Positions 8,557-17,800 of a stretch of DNA of 64,000 nt are shown here, piece by piece; positions within the stretch are counted from its first letter, which is position 1; every line of letters starts with the position of its first letter. Under the pieces are notes generated by a model. That model was not told the DNA's origin, searched no databases, and saw only the letters and a program-made list of their open reading frames with translations. The DNA is taken from assembly GCA_016709865.1 (NCBI GenBank), contig JADJLX010000005.1, forward strand, positions 310,001 through 374,000, written 5' to 3'. This DNA comes from Bacteroidales bacterium. Its GTDB lineage: Bacteria > Bacteroidota > Bacteroidia > Bacteroidales > VadinHA17. The translations under genes and the position numbers were made by a program.

Positions 8557-9870
8557 TTAATTAAAAAGATGTTTGCTGAGTAATCTGAGTGCTTCAATCT
8601 TGTTTGATGTGTCAATCAGCAGGGAAAGACTGTTAGGACTTCCTCCATAAGAGATCATTTTAAGAGGGATCGTGTTGAGTGCCTCAAATATTTCAGGGGC
8701 AGAACCGGTACGCTCCGTCCTGAAGTCGCCAACAATGCAGATTATTGACTGATTTTGCTCAACCTCCACACTTCCCAGTTCTCTGAGGTCCTTCGCAATC
8801 TGGTTGATAAATTCAGGATTATCAATTGTAATTGAAACAGCTACTTCGGAAGTTGTGATCATGTCGATTGGTGTCCTGTAAGCTTCAAATATTTCAAACA
8901 CCTTTCTCAGAAATCCATAGGCCATTAACATCCTGTCTGACCTGATCCTTAAAACTGAAATACCATCTTTAGCCGCAACAGCCTTATAATCAAGAAGAAC
9001 TGAAGAAGACGTGATGAGTGTGCCGACATCTTCGGGTTCCATTGTATTCTTTAACCTCACCGGGATATTTTTTTCTCTGGCAGGGTTCACGCTTGATGGG
9101 TGAAGGATCTTTGCCCCGAAATATGCAAGTTCTGCTGCTTCATCAAAAGATATCTCCCTGATTACTTTTGTATTCTCAACATATCGTGGATCGTTATTAT
9201 GGAATCCATTGATATCTGTCCAGATCTGAATTTCTGAAGCCCCGATAGCGGCACCAATTATTGATGCTGTAAAGTCGCTGCCGCCACGTTTAAGGTTGTC
9301 AATCTCACCGTATGCATTTCTGCAGATGAATCCCTGGGTAATAATAATATTCTCGGAAGTATAATTCCCCAGCTCCCTTGTGATGTTTTCTTTTATATAG
9401 AATGAATCAGGTTCCCCGTCCTTATCTATTCGCATGAAGCTCAGAGCAGGAATGAGAACCGATTTTATATTCTTTTCCTTAAGTAACAAATGAAACAAAG
9501 CAGTTGATATTAGTTCTCCCTGCGCAAGAATTGCCTTCTCCTGCAGCTTTGTGAAAACCCTGAGGGTAAAATTGCTTATATATTCAAAATGAGAATCGAT
9601 CAGTTCATGTCCTTCCTTATTAAAAGACTCAATAGTAAGTAAGTCATCCACGACTTTGTGATACCTGACTTTAAGCTCGTCATTTTTCCGCGACGCCTCA
9701 TCAATTTTATCGGCATACAGAAGATCTGTTATCTCCACAAGGCTGTTTGTGGTGCCCGACATAGCCGATAGCACAACTATTTTTCTATCATTATCATTTA
9801 TTAATGGTATCAGTGCCCTCATCCTGTCAGGACTTCCCACTGAAGTACCACCGAATTTCATAATTTTCAT
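8557..9870 (-). CDS. lysC: aspartate kinase (monofunctional)
   Basis: Phosphorylates L-aspartate at the head of the lysine/diaminopimelate, threonine and methionine pathways. The N-terminus MKIMKFGGTSVGS is the kinase signature; FTASIIGAAIGASEIQIWTD is the second kinase motif. The last 130 residues form two ACT domains (ISVLRIRSDRML; QSIICIVGDF) that in relatives bind lysine or threonine for feedback control. There is no homoserine dehydrogenase fused. First gene of the lysC-lysA operon, preceded by a structured leader with a terminator 14 nt before the ATG. Confidence 0.96.
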   Translation of the reverse strand: MKIMKFGGTSVGSPDRMRALIPLINDNDRKIVVLSAMSGTTNSLVEITDLLYADKIDEASRKNDELKVRYHKVVDDLLTIESFNKEGHELIDSHFEYISNFTLRVFTKLQEKAILAQGELISTALFHLLLKEKNIKSVLIPALSFMRIDKDGEPDSFYIKENITRELGNYTSENIIITQGFICRNAYGEIDNLKRGGSDFTASIIGAAIGASEIQIWTDINGFHNNDPRYVENTKVIREISFDEAAELAYFGAKILHPSSVNPAREKNIPVRLKNTMEPEDVGTLITSSSVLLDYKAVAAKDGISVLRIRSDRMLMAYGFLRKVFEIFEAYRTPIDMITTSEVAVSITIDNPEFINQIAKDLRELGSVEVEQNQSIICIVGDFRTERTGSAPEIFEALNTIPLKMISYGGSPNSLSLLIDTSNKIEALRLLSKHLFN

Positions 9871-9883
9871 ACTATTTCACTTT

Positions 9884-9910
9884 AAAAAAAAACCTGCAAC
9901 TATCTGCAGG
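9884..9910 (-). terminator. intrinsic terminator in the lysC leader (attenuator)
   Basis: On the minus strand a CCTGCA / TGCAGG stem with a six-base loop (9893-9910) is followed at once by nine T (9884-9892). It lies between the promoter and the ATG of the gene it precedes, which is the arrangement of an attenuator. Confidence 0.8.
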
Positions 9911-10035
9911 CCATGTTATCTTAATAATCACACACTTAACAATAAGATAATTACGACCTGTATTCCAGATGTTTAATACACCACCTATTTCTAATTATCT
10001 GATTGTTCATATCTGTTAATCAGGGAGCAAAAATA
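9893..10035 (-). promoter_or_regulatory. lysC promoter and multi-hairpin leader, candidate attenuator
   Basis: The -7 box TATTTTTG is at 10028-10035 (minus strand). The leader of about 150 nt can form P1 (9999-10004 with 10018-10023), P2 (9959-9964 with 9975-9980), P3 (9916-9923 with 9943-9950) and the terminator. A competing pairing CAGGTC (9955-9960) with GGCCTG (9907-9912) would close around P3 and destroy the terminator's 5' arm. A 19-codon frame (9951-10010, MNNQIIRNRWCIKHLEYRS) lies in the leader but has no run of Lys or Thr codons, so a peptide attenuator is not obvious. The ligand or signal is unknown. Confidence 0.6.
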
Positions 10036-10145
10036 TACTTTTAATTAATAATTCGCATTTTAATGGTTATATTTTTGTTAACATATAATAAAATTAATTG
10101 TTTTAATAATAATAGCTAAAATGCATTAAGTTGTTTATTCGTACA

Positions 10146-10182
10146 ACTTCGGTCTCCGGTCTTCCATCTCCGGTCTTCCGAC
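10146..10182. repeat. period-7 tandem repeat (CTTCGGT / CTCCGGT type)
   Basis: Units CTTCGGT, CTCCGGT, CTTCCAT, CTCCGGT, CTTCCGA follow each other on a strict 7-nt grid. It is the same unit family as the blocks at 3137-3271 and lies upstream of the tRNA-Leu promoter. Confidence 0.8.
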
Positions 10183-10214
10183 TTTATTTTATTTTCAATT
10201 ACTTCTCTTCACTA

Positions 10215-10244
10215 TTGTCTTTTAAAAAATATTTTTTACTTTTG
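10215..10244 (+). promoter_or_regulatory. promoter of the tRNA-Leu pair
   Basis: TTG at 10215-10217, a 19-nt spacer and TACTTTTG at 10237-10244 match the Bacteroidota consensus. The tRNA begins 18 nt downstream. Confidence 0.65.
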
Positions 10245-10262
10245 CACCCGCTATCTCCCTGA

Positions 10263-10346
10263 GCCCAGATGGCGAAATTGGTAGACGCGCTAGTTTCAGG
10301 GACTAGTGTCAGTAATGATGTGCAGGTTCGAGTCCTGTTCTGGGCA
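10263..10346 (+). tRNA. tRNA-Leu (anticodon CAG)
   Basis: The acceptor arms GCCCAGA / TCTGGGC pair fully. The anticodon stem CTAGT / ACTAG encloses the loop TTCAGGG, giving anticodon CAG. A long variable arm and the T-arm GGTTCGAGTCC identify a class II tRNA-Leu. The 3' CCA is not encoded (the sequence continues CAAAA). Confidence 0.95.
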
Positions 10347-10355
10347 CAAAAGACG

Positions 10356-10482
10356 GCATTAAGGCTTAAAGTCGCAAGGGCGCAAAGGCTTTTGCCGGTT
10401 ATTGATAACGTTCTTTTGAAGTATTTATAAATAGCTTGAAGCCGTTGAGCCATTGTGCCTCTACGCCTTTAAGCCTTTCTTC
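10356..10482. repeat. inverted period-8 repeats between the two tRNA-Leu genes
   Basis: AAGGCTTA, AAGTCGCA, AGGGCGCA, AAGGCTTT follow on an 8-nt grid near 10361-10392. Near 10456-10482 units such as GTGCCTCT, ACGCCTTT and AAGCCTTT repeat in the opposite sense. The two blocks could pair in the tRNA precursor, bringing the mature tRNA ends together. Confidence 0.65.
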
Positions 10483-10569
10483 GCCCAGATGGTGAAATTG
10501 GTAGACACGCCAGCTTGAGGGGCTGGTGCTCGCAAGGGTGTGCAAGTTCGAGTCTTGTTCTGGGCACCA
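10483..10569 (+). tRNA. tRNA-Leu (anticodon GAG)
   Basis: The acceptor arms are identical to the first tRNA-Leu. The anticodon stem CCAGC / GCTGG encloses TTGAGGG, giving anticodon GAG (CUU/CUC codons). The long variable arm and TTCGAGTC are present. Unlike its neighbour, this gene encodes the 3' CCA. Confidence 0.95.
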
Positions 10570-10576
10570 AAAATTA

Positions 10577-10612
10577 AACCAGATTGCTTTTAGCAGTCTG
10601 GTTTTTATTTTT
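10577..10612 (+). terminator. intrinsic terminator after the tRNA-Leu pair
   Basis: A 12-bp stem (10577-10588 with 10594-10605; AAACCAGATTGC and GCAGTCTGGTTT, one G:T pair) with a 5-nt loop is followed by a T-rich tract. It ends the tRNA transcript. Confidence 0.85.
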
Positions 10613-10671
10613 TACTTCTTCTCTGTGAAGCTCGGTGACTCCTCTGTGTCTCTCTGTGTCAGTTCTTCTGC

Positions 10672-13629
10672 TTATTTTATTATCGAATCATAAATTGCCT
10701 GCAGTATACCTGATCTTATATTCATATCGGAGAGAAGATTATTGTTTCTTGTAGGATAAACCCTGTTGCATAGAAAAACGTAGCTTATTTCCTTATCCGG
10801 ATCAACCCATACAAACGTGCCTGTATAGCCCGAATGCCCAAAGCTTGAAGGTGATGCACTTTTTGCCGGATATGCCTCTTTTTCTGAGAGTTCTGCATTA
10901 TTCAGAAGCGGTTTGTCGAACCCTAATCCCCGACGATTCCTGTTCTCAGGGAACTGAACAGAAGTATATTCTTTAAGAACATCATGTGCTATAATCTGTT
11001 CGCCTCCGTATTCTCCCATCCTGCGATACAACTCCATAAGTTTCATAAGATCATTTGCGGTAGCAAACAGACCTGCATGGCCTGATATTCCTCCAAGCAT
11101 GGCAGCGCCTTCATCATGAACCGTCCCGTGCAGCTGCTGTTTTCTGAACAATGAATCATACTCAGTCGGGACTATCCTGCTTAAGGGATACCTCTGATAT
11201 GGATTAAATCCTATGTCATACGCGCCGATTTTTTTGTAAACATTCTCTGTAACAAAGTTATACCACTTTTCACCTGATAACTTTTCTATAATGAGGGGAG
11301 TAATTATAAATGTAAGATCAGAATAGACATACTTTTTCTCTCCTAGAGGACTCTTAATAATCTCTTTAAACATTTTCCTGCTGTAGTTTTTATTTATATA
11401 GAGTCCGTTTGCTACTTCATAGGGATATTTTTCAGTGAATTCAGAGTCAAAGATATTCCGCTTAAATTTCCCGTTCGCCTTTAAAGTCTCCTTCCAGAAA
11501 GGGATAAATGGAGTAAGTCCGGCCTGATGAGTAAGAAAATCCCTCATTCCGATGTTACCCTTATTGGTTTTCCTGAAATCAGGCAGATATGTTCCGAGAG
11601 TCTCATCAGGTGAGAACTTTCCCCGGGTGTCAAGCAGTAATAAACCAGGCAGTCCGGCGGAAACTTTGGTTACGGAAGCCAGATCAAAAAGGTCATCTTC
11701 ATGAACTGAAATTCTGTTCTCAAACGTTTGATAGCCATATGTTTTATTTAAAATTACAACTCCTTTTCTGGCAATCATAACTTCACAACCAGGATAAGCG
11801 CCTGCGGCAAGTCCTGCCTTTACAATAGAATCGACTTTTCTGTAAAGTACTTCTGAAGATATTCCTGCACTTTCAGGTAACCCGTATTGCATTCTTATTG
11901 AACCGTTTGTCTCTATTCCGAATCCTCCCGGCCATTTTTCATTTATAGTTACGGGGAGTACTCCTTTCGATCCGATACCGCCGAAAATAAGCTGCGCTGA
12001 TAGATCTTCAGTATATTCATTCTCCTGATAGGATACAATCAGGCCATCAGAGTTTCTCAATGAATTAATTTTGTCTATTCCATATGGATTCCCAAACCAT
12101 GTTATAATAGTTTTATTACCTGAAATGAGTTTATTTAAAAAATCCTCAAGTTCAGGTTTAATGCCAAAGCCCATATTTGGCCTCTGGTCAAGGTTGTAAA
12201 TGCCGGTTATAACCAGATCATAATCTGAAAGTTTCTTCAAAACCTTACCTGAAGCTGCTGTATCAGACGGATTTATCTGGAAATTATCAGCAGGGAAATA
12301 TTTTGATACCCTTTTCTGAAATGTTGTAATTGAGTTCCTGTTAATTGCCAGAGTAGCAATCTTTAATTTATCCGGATTCTTTAGCGGTATCAGATCCTTA
12401 TTATTATTGAGCACAGTGAGTGCATTTGCATAGAGGTTCCTTATAAGTGCTTTTGTTGAAGAAGGGGATAGCTCAGCATCAATGTTAATTTTCTCAACAG
12501 GCTGCAATCTGTTTAATCCGGCCCAGTATTTGAGTGCCAGTATCTTCTTGCATTTCAGAGCAATATCTTCGTTTGTCAGTTTCTTTGATGTAATATAGTT
12601 CTTAGTTTCCCTGATAGTGGCTTCAACATCAGTTACGAACTCAGCAACATCATTACCAGCCTGAAGAGCTTTTGCATCAGCTTCACCGGGGATGAAGAAT
12701 TTGGTTACACCTTTCATGTTCATTGCATCAGTTATCACAAGTCCTCTGAAGCCAAGTTCATCCTTCAGCAGGCCTTTAATTATTACCGGTGAAAGGGTAG
12801 AAGGGAGCCCTGATAATGTGTCGAGTGACGGGAGATTAAGGTGGGCTGTCATTACACTTCCGATTCCTTCATTTATTAATTTACGGAACGGGAAAAGTTC
12901 TATGCTGTCGAGTCTCTCTCTGTTATGAGTAATTAATGGCAGGTCGAGGTGTGAATCCACATTGGTATCACCATGTCCGGGAAAATGTTTTCCGGTAGCA
13001 AGAATTCCATTATCCTGCATTCCCTTCATGTACATCAGAGCCTTATCAGCAACATTTTCCCTGTTCTCTCCGAATGATCTGTAGTTAATAACAGGATTTG
13101 CAGCATTAACATTAACATCGGCATCAGGTGCAAGATTCATGTGCATTCCGAGTCTTTTGAACTGAAGAGCAACAGCCTTTCCAAACTGGTAGATAAGAGA
13201 ATCATCCTTAATAGCTCCAAGTGTCATCTGATACGGGAACTTCTCAACATTATCAAGCCGCATTCCGATTCCCCACTCTGCATCCAGCGTGATTAGAAGA
13301 GGAACTTTTGAAATCTTCTGATAGTAATTTGTCAGTTCTGCCTGTTTTGCAGCAGTACCCTGGAAGAAAACAATTCCTCCAATCCCATATTTTCTGATAA
13401 TATCACTTACCTCAACCTCATGAGAGACATCCCTGTTCGAATAACCTGCAATCCATATGCACTGTGCTATCTGCTGCTCAATTGTGAGTGTCTTAAATAC
13501 TGAGTCGACCCATGGATGATTCATGTATTTCAGAAAGGGAGGATCTGCGATCTGAGCTTTAATACCTGATGTTGATAATAATATTATTATATATACTAAT
13601 TTGAAAGTCAGTAGTTTGGTGTTACTCAT
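10672..13629 (-). CDS. secreted GH3 glycosidase fused to a serine beta-lactamase-family hydrolase
   Basis: A 985-residue exported protein (signal peptide through IKAQ, residues 1-26). Residues about 35-385 are a family 3 glycoside hydrolase of the NagZ type: LITLDAEWGIGMRL, then the catalytic KHFPGHGDTNVDSHLDLP loop and VITDAMNMKG. After a GH3 C-terminal domain (about 390-590) comes a class C beta-lactamase/PBP-like domain (about 600-985): nucleophile motif SVTK in DLASVTKVSAG, YSD as the second motif, and HSGYTG in place of KTG. The fusion is common in Bacteroidota. It probably removes N-acetylglucosamine from peptidoglycan fragments and acts on their peptide part, though the second activity is unproven. 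The AmgK/MurU-like genes downstream suit a role in wall-sugar salvage. Confidence 0.92.
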   Translation of the reverse strand: MSNTKLLTFKLVYIIILLSTSGIKAQIADPPFLKYMNHPWVDSVFKTLTIEQQIAQCIWIAGYSNRDVSHEVEVSDIIRKYGIGGIVFFQGTAAKQAELTNYYQKISKVPLLITLDAEWGIGMRLDNVEKFPYQMTLGAIKDDSLIYQFGKAVALQFKRLGMHMNLAPDADVNVNAANPVINYRSFGENRENVADKALMYMKGMQDNGILATGKHFPGHGDTNVDSHLDLPLITHNRERLDSIELFPFRKLINEGIGSVMTAHLNLPSLDTLSGLPSTLSPVIIKGLLKDELGFRGLVITDAMNMKGVTKFFIPGEADAKALQAGNDVAEFVTDVEATIRETKNYITSKKLTNEDIALKCKKILALKYWAGLNRLQPVEKINIDAELSPSSTKALIRNLYANALTVLNNNKDLIPLKNPDKLKIATLAINRNSITTFQKRVSKYFPADNFQINPSDTAASGKVLKKLSDYDLVITGIYNLDQRPNMGFGIKPELEDFLNKLISGNKTIITWFGNPYGIDKINSLRNSDGLIVSYQENEYTEDLSAQLIFGGIGSKGVLPVTINEKWPGGFGIETNGSIRMQYGLPESAGISSEVLYRKVDSIVKAGLAAGAYPGCEVMIARKGVVILNKTYGYQTFENRISVHEDDLFDLASVTKVSAGLPGLLLLDTRGKFSPDETLGTYLPDFRKTNKGNIGMRDFLTHQAGLTPFIPFWKETLKANGKFKRNIFDSEFTEKYPYEVANGLYINKNYSRKMFKEIIKSPLGEKKYVYSDLTFIITPLIIEKLSGEKWYNFVTENVYKKIGAYDIGFNPYQRYPLSRIVPTEYDSLFRKQQLHGTVHDEGAAMLGGISGHAGLFATANDLMKLMELYRRMGEYGGEQIIAHDVLKEYTSVQFPENRNRRGLGFDKPLLNNAELSEKEAYPAKSASPSSFGHSGYTGTFVWVDPDKEISYVFLCNRVYPTRNNNLLSDMNIRSGILQAIYDSIIK

Positions 13630-13681
13630 GATATTGATTTTTGGATATTTGTGAATTATTTTCTGATTATTAATATGTGTT

Positions 13682-13689
13682 CAAAAGTA
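13682..13689 (-). promoter_or_regulatory. -7 box for the GH3-hydrolase gene
   Basis: The minus strand reads TACTTTTG, 53 nt before the ATG at 13629. No clear -33 TTTG is seen. Confidence 0.45.
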
Positions 13690-13724
13690 GTAAATTTTTC
13701 TCCTCTGACTTATTCAGAATTTGT

Positions 13725-13732
13725 TACATTTG
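13725..13732 (+). promoter_or_regulatory. -7 box for the amino-acid symporter gene
   Basis: TACATTTG matches TAnnTTTG and lies 38 nt before the ATG at 13771. No clear -33 element is visible. Confidence 0.45.
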
Positions 13733-13770
13733 CCTTTAACCCTTTTACCTAATCTTTAAAAAACTGTTTT

Positions 13771-15507
13771 ATGCAAAAAATCAATGATTTCCTGATTATG
13801 CTTGACGGATACATCGGAGGGCACCCCTGGTTTGTAATACTTCTTCTCGGTACCGGAGTCTTTTTTACAATATACCTTGGCTTTCCACAGTTCAGATACT
13901 TCCGTCATGCAATAGACGTGGTAAAAGGAAAGTATGATCATCATCTTGATGTTGGCGATACTTCTCATTTTCAGGCACTCTCGACTGCCTTGTCAGGTAC
14001 TGTGGGAACAGGAAATATAGCAGGTGTTGCCCTTGCCATTCACCTTGGCGGTCCGGCAGCACTCTTCTGGATGCTTGTTACTGCAGCTATAGGAATGTGT
14101 ACAAAAATGGTTGAGGTAACTATTTCACACAAATATCGCGATGTATTACCAGATGGTACCATTTCGGGCGGACCTATGTATTACATGAAAAAAAGATTAA
14201 ACTATACAACCAAAAGCGGAAAGGTTATTAAAATTGGTGCAGTTGTTGGTGCTTTTTTTGCCGCTGCAACAGTTCTGTCATCTTTCGGAACAGGAAGCCT
14301 GCCACAGATTAACAGCATATCCAATTCGGTATTTGCAACATTCGGTATAAACCATATTGTCACAGGAGCAGTACTTTCGCTACTTCTTGCATTAATTATT
14401 ATCGGAGGGATAAAAAGAATTGCAAAGGTTACTGAAAAGCTGGTGCCGGGCATGGCGATTTTCTATTTTATCGGAGCTCTTTTTGTAATCGGAACTAATT
14501 ATGAGAACATTATTCCATCTTTTATTGCTCTATTCTCTACAGTATTTACCGGAACAGCCGCAGCAGGAGGATTTATGGGTGCTTCAGTCGCATTTGCAAT
14601 AAACAGGGGTGTTAACAGAGGATTGTTTTCAAATGAATCAGGACAGGGATCGGCACCAATTGCCCACTCGGCAGCAAGAGCTCCTGAACCGGTTTCAGAA
14701 GGCATGGTTGCAATTCTTGAGCCATTTATTGATACAATAATTATCTGTACCCTGACCGGTCTGGTTGTTCTTTCCTCAGGAGTCTGGACAGAGAAAGTTG
14801 AAAACCAGTTTCAGAGTGCCGATATGGTTTTTCTGAATCAGAAATATGATGAAAATATTCCTGCAGAGAAAACTGCGATCATGAATTTTGTCAGAAACGG
14901 TGAGGCTTTACCTTTATTTAATGGTCAGCTGGAGGTAGTTGAAGGCAAGCTGATTACTCCGATTACTTTGATATCTTCAAGGTCGGTTGCTGAAGCAATG
15001 ACATTCAATGAAAGCAAACAGCCTTTTACCGGTAAAATTGATGTTGTAAACGGGAAATGGCAACCTGCGTCAGCTTCTCTCACTATTACAGGTAAGTCTC
15101 TGGTACACAGCGCTCAGCTTACTACTGAAGCTTTCAGCAGAAGCATTCTTGGCGGATGGGGCAAATACGTGGTTTCAATTGGCCTTCTCCTCTTTGCATT
15201 TTCAACAGCTATTTCATGGTCGTATTATGGAGACAGGGCTCTTATCTATCTTGTGGGACCCAACTATGTAATTTATTACAGGATAATTTTCGTGATTGCC
15301 TTTTTTATAGCATCATTTACAGATACAACAATTATCTGGTCGCTATCCTATTTAACAATTGCATTAATGACGGTTCCGAATCTGATTGGACTCTGGATTC
15401 TGAGAAAAGAAATAAAAACCACTATTGCCGATTACTGGAGAGATTTTTCTGTAGCTCATCCTGATGACAGGATGGCTAAAAAATATCTGAAAAATGGTAA
15501 GCTATAG
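13771..15507 (+). CDS. sodium:alanine/glycine symporter (AGCS family) with an insertion
   Basis: Family motifs: [20 protein letters not shown] near residue 70 (sodium and substrate site), GGPMYYM near 132, and [20 protein letters not shown] around 275-295. About 10-11 helices are visible. At 578 residues it is roughly 100 longer than usual. The extra part (about 345-450, from [14 protein letters not shown] to [13 protein letters not shown]) is a soluble, beta-rich segment between two late helices. It probably imports small neutral amino acids such as the alanine or glycine released from wall peptides, but the substrate is inferred. Confidence 0.92.
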   Translation: MQKINDFLIMLDGYIGGHPWFVILLLGTGVFFTIYLGFPQFRYFRHAIDVVKGKYDHHLDVGDTSHFQALSTALSGTVGTGNIAGVALAIHLGGPAALFWMLVTAAIGMCTKMVEVTISHKYRDVLPDGTISGGPMYYMKKRLNYTTKSGKVIKIGAVVGAFFAAATVLSSFGTGSLPQINSISNSVFATFGINHIVTGAVLSLLLALIIIGGIKRIAKVTEKLVPGMAIFYFIGALFVIGTNYENIIPSFIALFSTVFTGTAAAGGFMGASVAFAINRGVNRGLFSNESGQGSAPIAHSAARAPEPVSEGMVAILEPFIDTIIICTLTGLVVLSSGVWTEKVENQFQSADMVFLNQKYDENIPAEKTAIMNFVRNGEALPLFNGQLEVVEGKLITPITLISSRSVAEAMTFNESKQPFTGKIDVVNGKWQPASASLTITGKSLVHSAQLTTEAFSRSILGGWGKYVVSIGLLLFAFSTAISWSYYGDRALIYLVGPNYVIYYRIIFVIAFFIASFTDTTIIWSLSYLTIALMTVPNLIGLWILRKEIKTTIADYWRDFSVAHPDDRMAKKYLKNGKL

Positions 15508-15550
15508 CTGATTGATTAATATTTTTACCAAGAGTAATCTGTAGCAGTAT

Positions 15551-16660
15551 ATGGCAAAAAGCAGTGGCAGACTGGTGTCGCTCGATATACTCAGAGGATT
15601 AACAATAGCATTTATGATTATTGTTAATACCCCCGGGAGCTGGCAATACGTTTATCCGCCGCTTCAGCATGCCAAATGGAATGGTTGCACACCGACTGAC
15701 CTTGTTTTCCCTTTTTTCCTTTTCATTGTTGGTGTATCCACCTGGTACTCACTAAAAAAATATGGTAATGAACTGAATGGCAGTTCTATTTTAAGAATCT
15801 TAAGAAGGATGGTGGCGATTTTTGCGGTGGGTCTTTTTCTTAATATTTTTCCTTATTTCGGACGTGACTATTCGACACTCCGGATTATGGGTGTCCTGCA
15901 GCGAATTGCTATTGCCTACGGTATTTCGTCAATAATATGCCTGACAGTAAAACGTGATTATCTGTGGATAGTAATAGCATCTCTGTTGCTGGCTTATTGG
16001 GGAGTTCTGGCATTGTTCGGCGGTGCTGATCCGTATAGCCTCGAGGGAAATTTTGCATTAAAAACCGACACTGCAATATTGGGCCAAAACCATTTGTACA
16101 AAGGTTTTGGAATTCCGTTTGATCCGGAAGGTTTACTGAGTACAATACCTGCAATATGTACCGTAATGATAGGATATTATATTGGTGAAATGACGGGGAA
16201 GGTAAATGCCAGCTGGCAGATGGTTCTCAAACTTATTCTGTTGGGTGCTGCAGCTGTCGGATTAGGCTTAATCTGGAACATTTTTATGCCAATAAACAAA
16301 CCACTCTGGACAAGTTCTTATGTTTTGTTTACTGCAGGTCTGGCTATGGGTGTATTTGCACTCATTTATATTATTGCTGATCTCTTTAAACTCCAGATGT
16401 GGGGTTCTTTTTTCCTCGTTTTCGGAACAAATGCGTTATTCTCATTTTTTCTTGCCGGAATCTGGACCAAAATGATGCTTTTTATTAAATTTCAGTCCGG
16501 AGAAGAAAAAGTAACTTTGTATAGCTGGATCTATCAGAAAATATGTGTGCCATTAGCCGGTAATCTTAACGGCAGTCTGATGTTTGCTGTAATTCAGATG
16601 TTACTGATATGGGGCGTAGCGCTGATTCTTTACAGGAAGAAAATTATGATAAAACTATGA
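15551..16660 (+). CDS. multi-pass membrane acyltransferase, HGSNAT/NagX-like (DUF5009)
   Basis: A 369-residue protein with about 10 hydrophobic helices. The N-terminus RLVSLDILRGLTIAFMIIVN and the following PTDLVFPFFLFIVG, together with the conserved LRIMGVLQRIAIAY, are the signature of the heparan-alpha-glucosaminide N-acetyltransferase family, called NagX in bacteria. Relatives acetylate or carry amino sugars across membranes. The setting beside a NagZ-type GH3 and AmgK/MurU-like enzymes suggests a role in amino-sugar recovery. It lies 43 nt after the symporter gene. Confidence 0.88.
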   Translation: MAKSSGRLVSLDILRGLTIAFMIIVNTPGSWQYVYPPLQHAKWNGCTPTDLVFPFFLFIVGVSTWYSLKKYGNELNGSSILRILRRMVAIFAVGLFLNIFPYFGRDYSTLRIMGVLQRIAIAYGISSIICLTVKRDYLWIVIASLLLAYWGVLALFGGADPYSLEGNFALKTDTAILGQNHLYKGFGIPFDPEGLLSTIPAICTVMIGYYIGEMTGKVNASWQMVLKLILLGAAAVGLGLIWNIFMPINKPLWTSSYVLFTAGLAMGVFALIYIIADLFKLQMWGSFFLVFGTNALFSFFLAGIWTKMMLFIKFQSGEEKVTLYSWIYQKICVPLAGNLNGSLMFAVIQMLLIWGVALILYRKKIMIKL

Positions 16661-16724
16661 AAGGCGTCAGGCATCAGGAAGACCGCTAGACAGATTATAA
16701 CGATTTAAATATAAAGTTTTATAA

Positions 16725-17747
16725 ATGAGTGAATTGGAGATAGTATCAGACAGATACAAAGAAATATTCGGCAATAAAGATTTTAAGATCTCAGCACTAC
16801 CTCAATCTGGCTCCGACAGGAAATATTTCAGGATAACAGGCGGAGGAAAAAGTGTGATTGGGGCATACAATGCAAATCCTGAAGAAAATGAAGCATTTAT
16901 TGGATTCACCAAACATTTTCAAACAATAGGACTTCCGGTTCCTGAGATTTATGGCTATATCCCTGAAAAGTATACTTATTTCCTTCGCGATCTTGGTGAT
17001 TCCAACCTCTTTACATGGCTCCAGTCAAGGGATTTTAATTTCGATGCTGAAGCAGTAGAGATATACCGCAAAACTCTTGATAAGCTTATCCTTTTCCAGA
17101 TCGACGGAATGAAGGGGCTTAATCTTGATTTATGTTATCCCCACAAAAGCTTCGACAGGCAATCGATGATGTGGGACATGAATTATTTCAAATATATGTT
17201 TCTAAAGCTGGTGGCAGTCCCATTTAATGAGCGAAGGCTAGAACACGATTTTAATACTCTAGCCGACTTCCTCCTGGAAACCGGACAGGATTATTTCCTT
17301 TACCGCGATTTTCAGTCTGCCAATGTGATGATAGTTAATGGAGAGCCATGGTTTATCGATTATCAGGGTGGAAGAAAGGGCGCTCCTCAGTATGATGTGG
17401 CTTCGCTTCTGTATGATGCAAAGGCCCATATACCGTCGAAAGTTCGTCAGGATCTTCTTGAATATCATATTGATAACTTCTGTGCTGTTTCGGGTGAGAA
17501 AAGGGAGGAGTTTACCGGATACTTTACCGGATTCAGCATGATAAGGCTAATGCAGGCCCTGGGAGCATTCGGATTCAGGGGATTATACGAGAAGAAGCCA
17601 ACCTTTACTGGCAGCATTGTGCCAGCTGTTAAGTTGCTTAATGAACTGATTGATTCTAATAATCTTCCTGTGGAACTTTCAGAGTTATTTCAGACTGTAA
17701 GGCTGATACCTGAACAGAAGATTTATAAGGAATTGGAAGGGCTTTAG
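16725..17747 (+). CDS. aminoglycoside-phosphotransferase-fold sugar kinase, AmgK-like
   Basis: A 340-residue APH-fold kinase. Key parts are the N-lobe GSDRKYFRI, the catalytic loop YRDFQSANVM (Asp about 191) and the metal-binding FIDYQGGRKGAPQYDVASL, where Asp replaces the usual DFG. This pattern is that of AmgK, which phosphorylates MurNAc/GlcNAc at the anomeric carbon. The next gene encodes a MurU-like nucleotidyltransferase, the usual partner. The pair would turn recycled MurNAc into UDP-MurNAc, bypassing de novo synthesis. Fold and pairing are clear; substrate is inferred. Confidence 0.85.
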   Translation: MSELEIVSDRYKEIFGNKDFKISALPQSGSDRKYFRITGGGKSVIGAYNANPEENEAFIGFTKHFQTIGLPVPEIYGYIPEKYTYFLRDLGDSNLFTWLQSRDFNFDAEAVEIYRKTLDKLILFQIDGMKGLNLDLCYPHKSFDRQSMMWDMNYFKYMFLKLVAVPFNERRLEHDFNTLADFLLETGQDYFLYRDFQSANVMIVNGEPWFIDYQGGRKGAPQYDVASLLYDAKAHIPSKVRQDLLEYHIDNFCAVSGEKREEFTGYFTGFSMIRLMQALGAFGFRGLYEKKPTFTGSIVPAVKLLNELIDSNNLPVELSELFQTVRLIPEQKIYKELEGL

Positions 17748-17795
17748 CACAGGGCACAGAGCGTAAAGCGTAAAGCGTAAAGCGTAAAGAGTAGA
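17747..17795. repeat. period-7 tandem repeat, GCGTAAA units
   Basis: Seven units on a perfect 7-nt grid: GCACAGG, GCACAGA, four exact GCGTAAA, then GAGTAGA. The block begins on the last base of the kinase stop codon and fills almost the whole 53-nt gap to the next gene. Its reverse complement strongly resembles the block at 41663-41726. Confidence 0.92.
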
Positions 17796-17800
17796 GTCTT

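Noticed and set aside
9893..10023. Known lysine riboswitch upstream of lysC
   Set aside because: The leader is about 150 nt with simple hairpins and lacks the five-way junction motifs of the lysine class as I know them; cannot be tested here.
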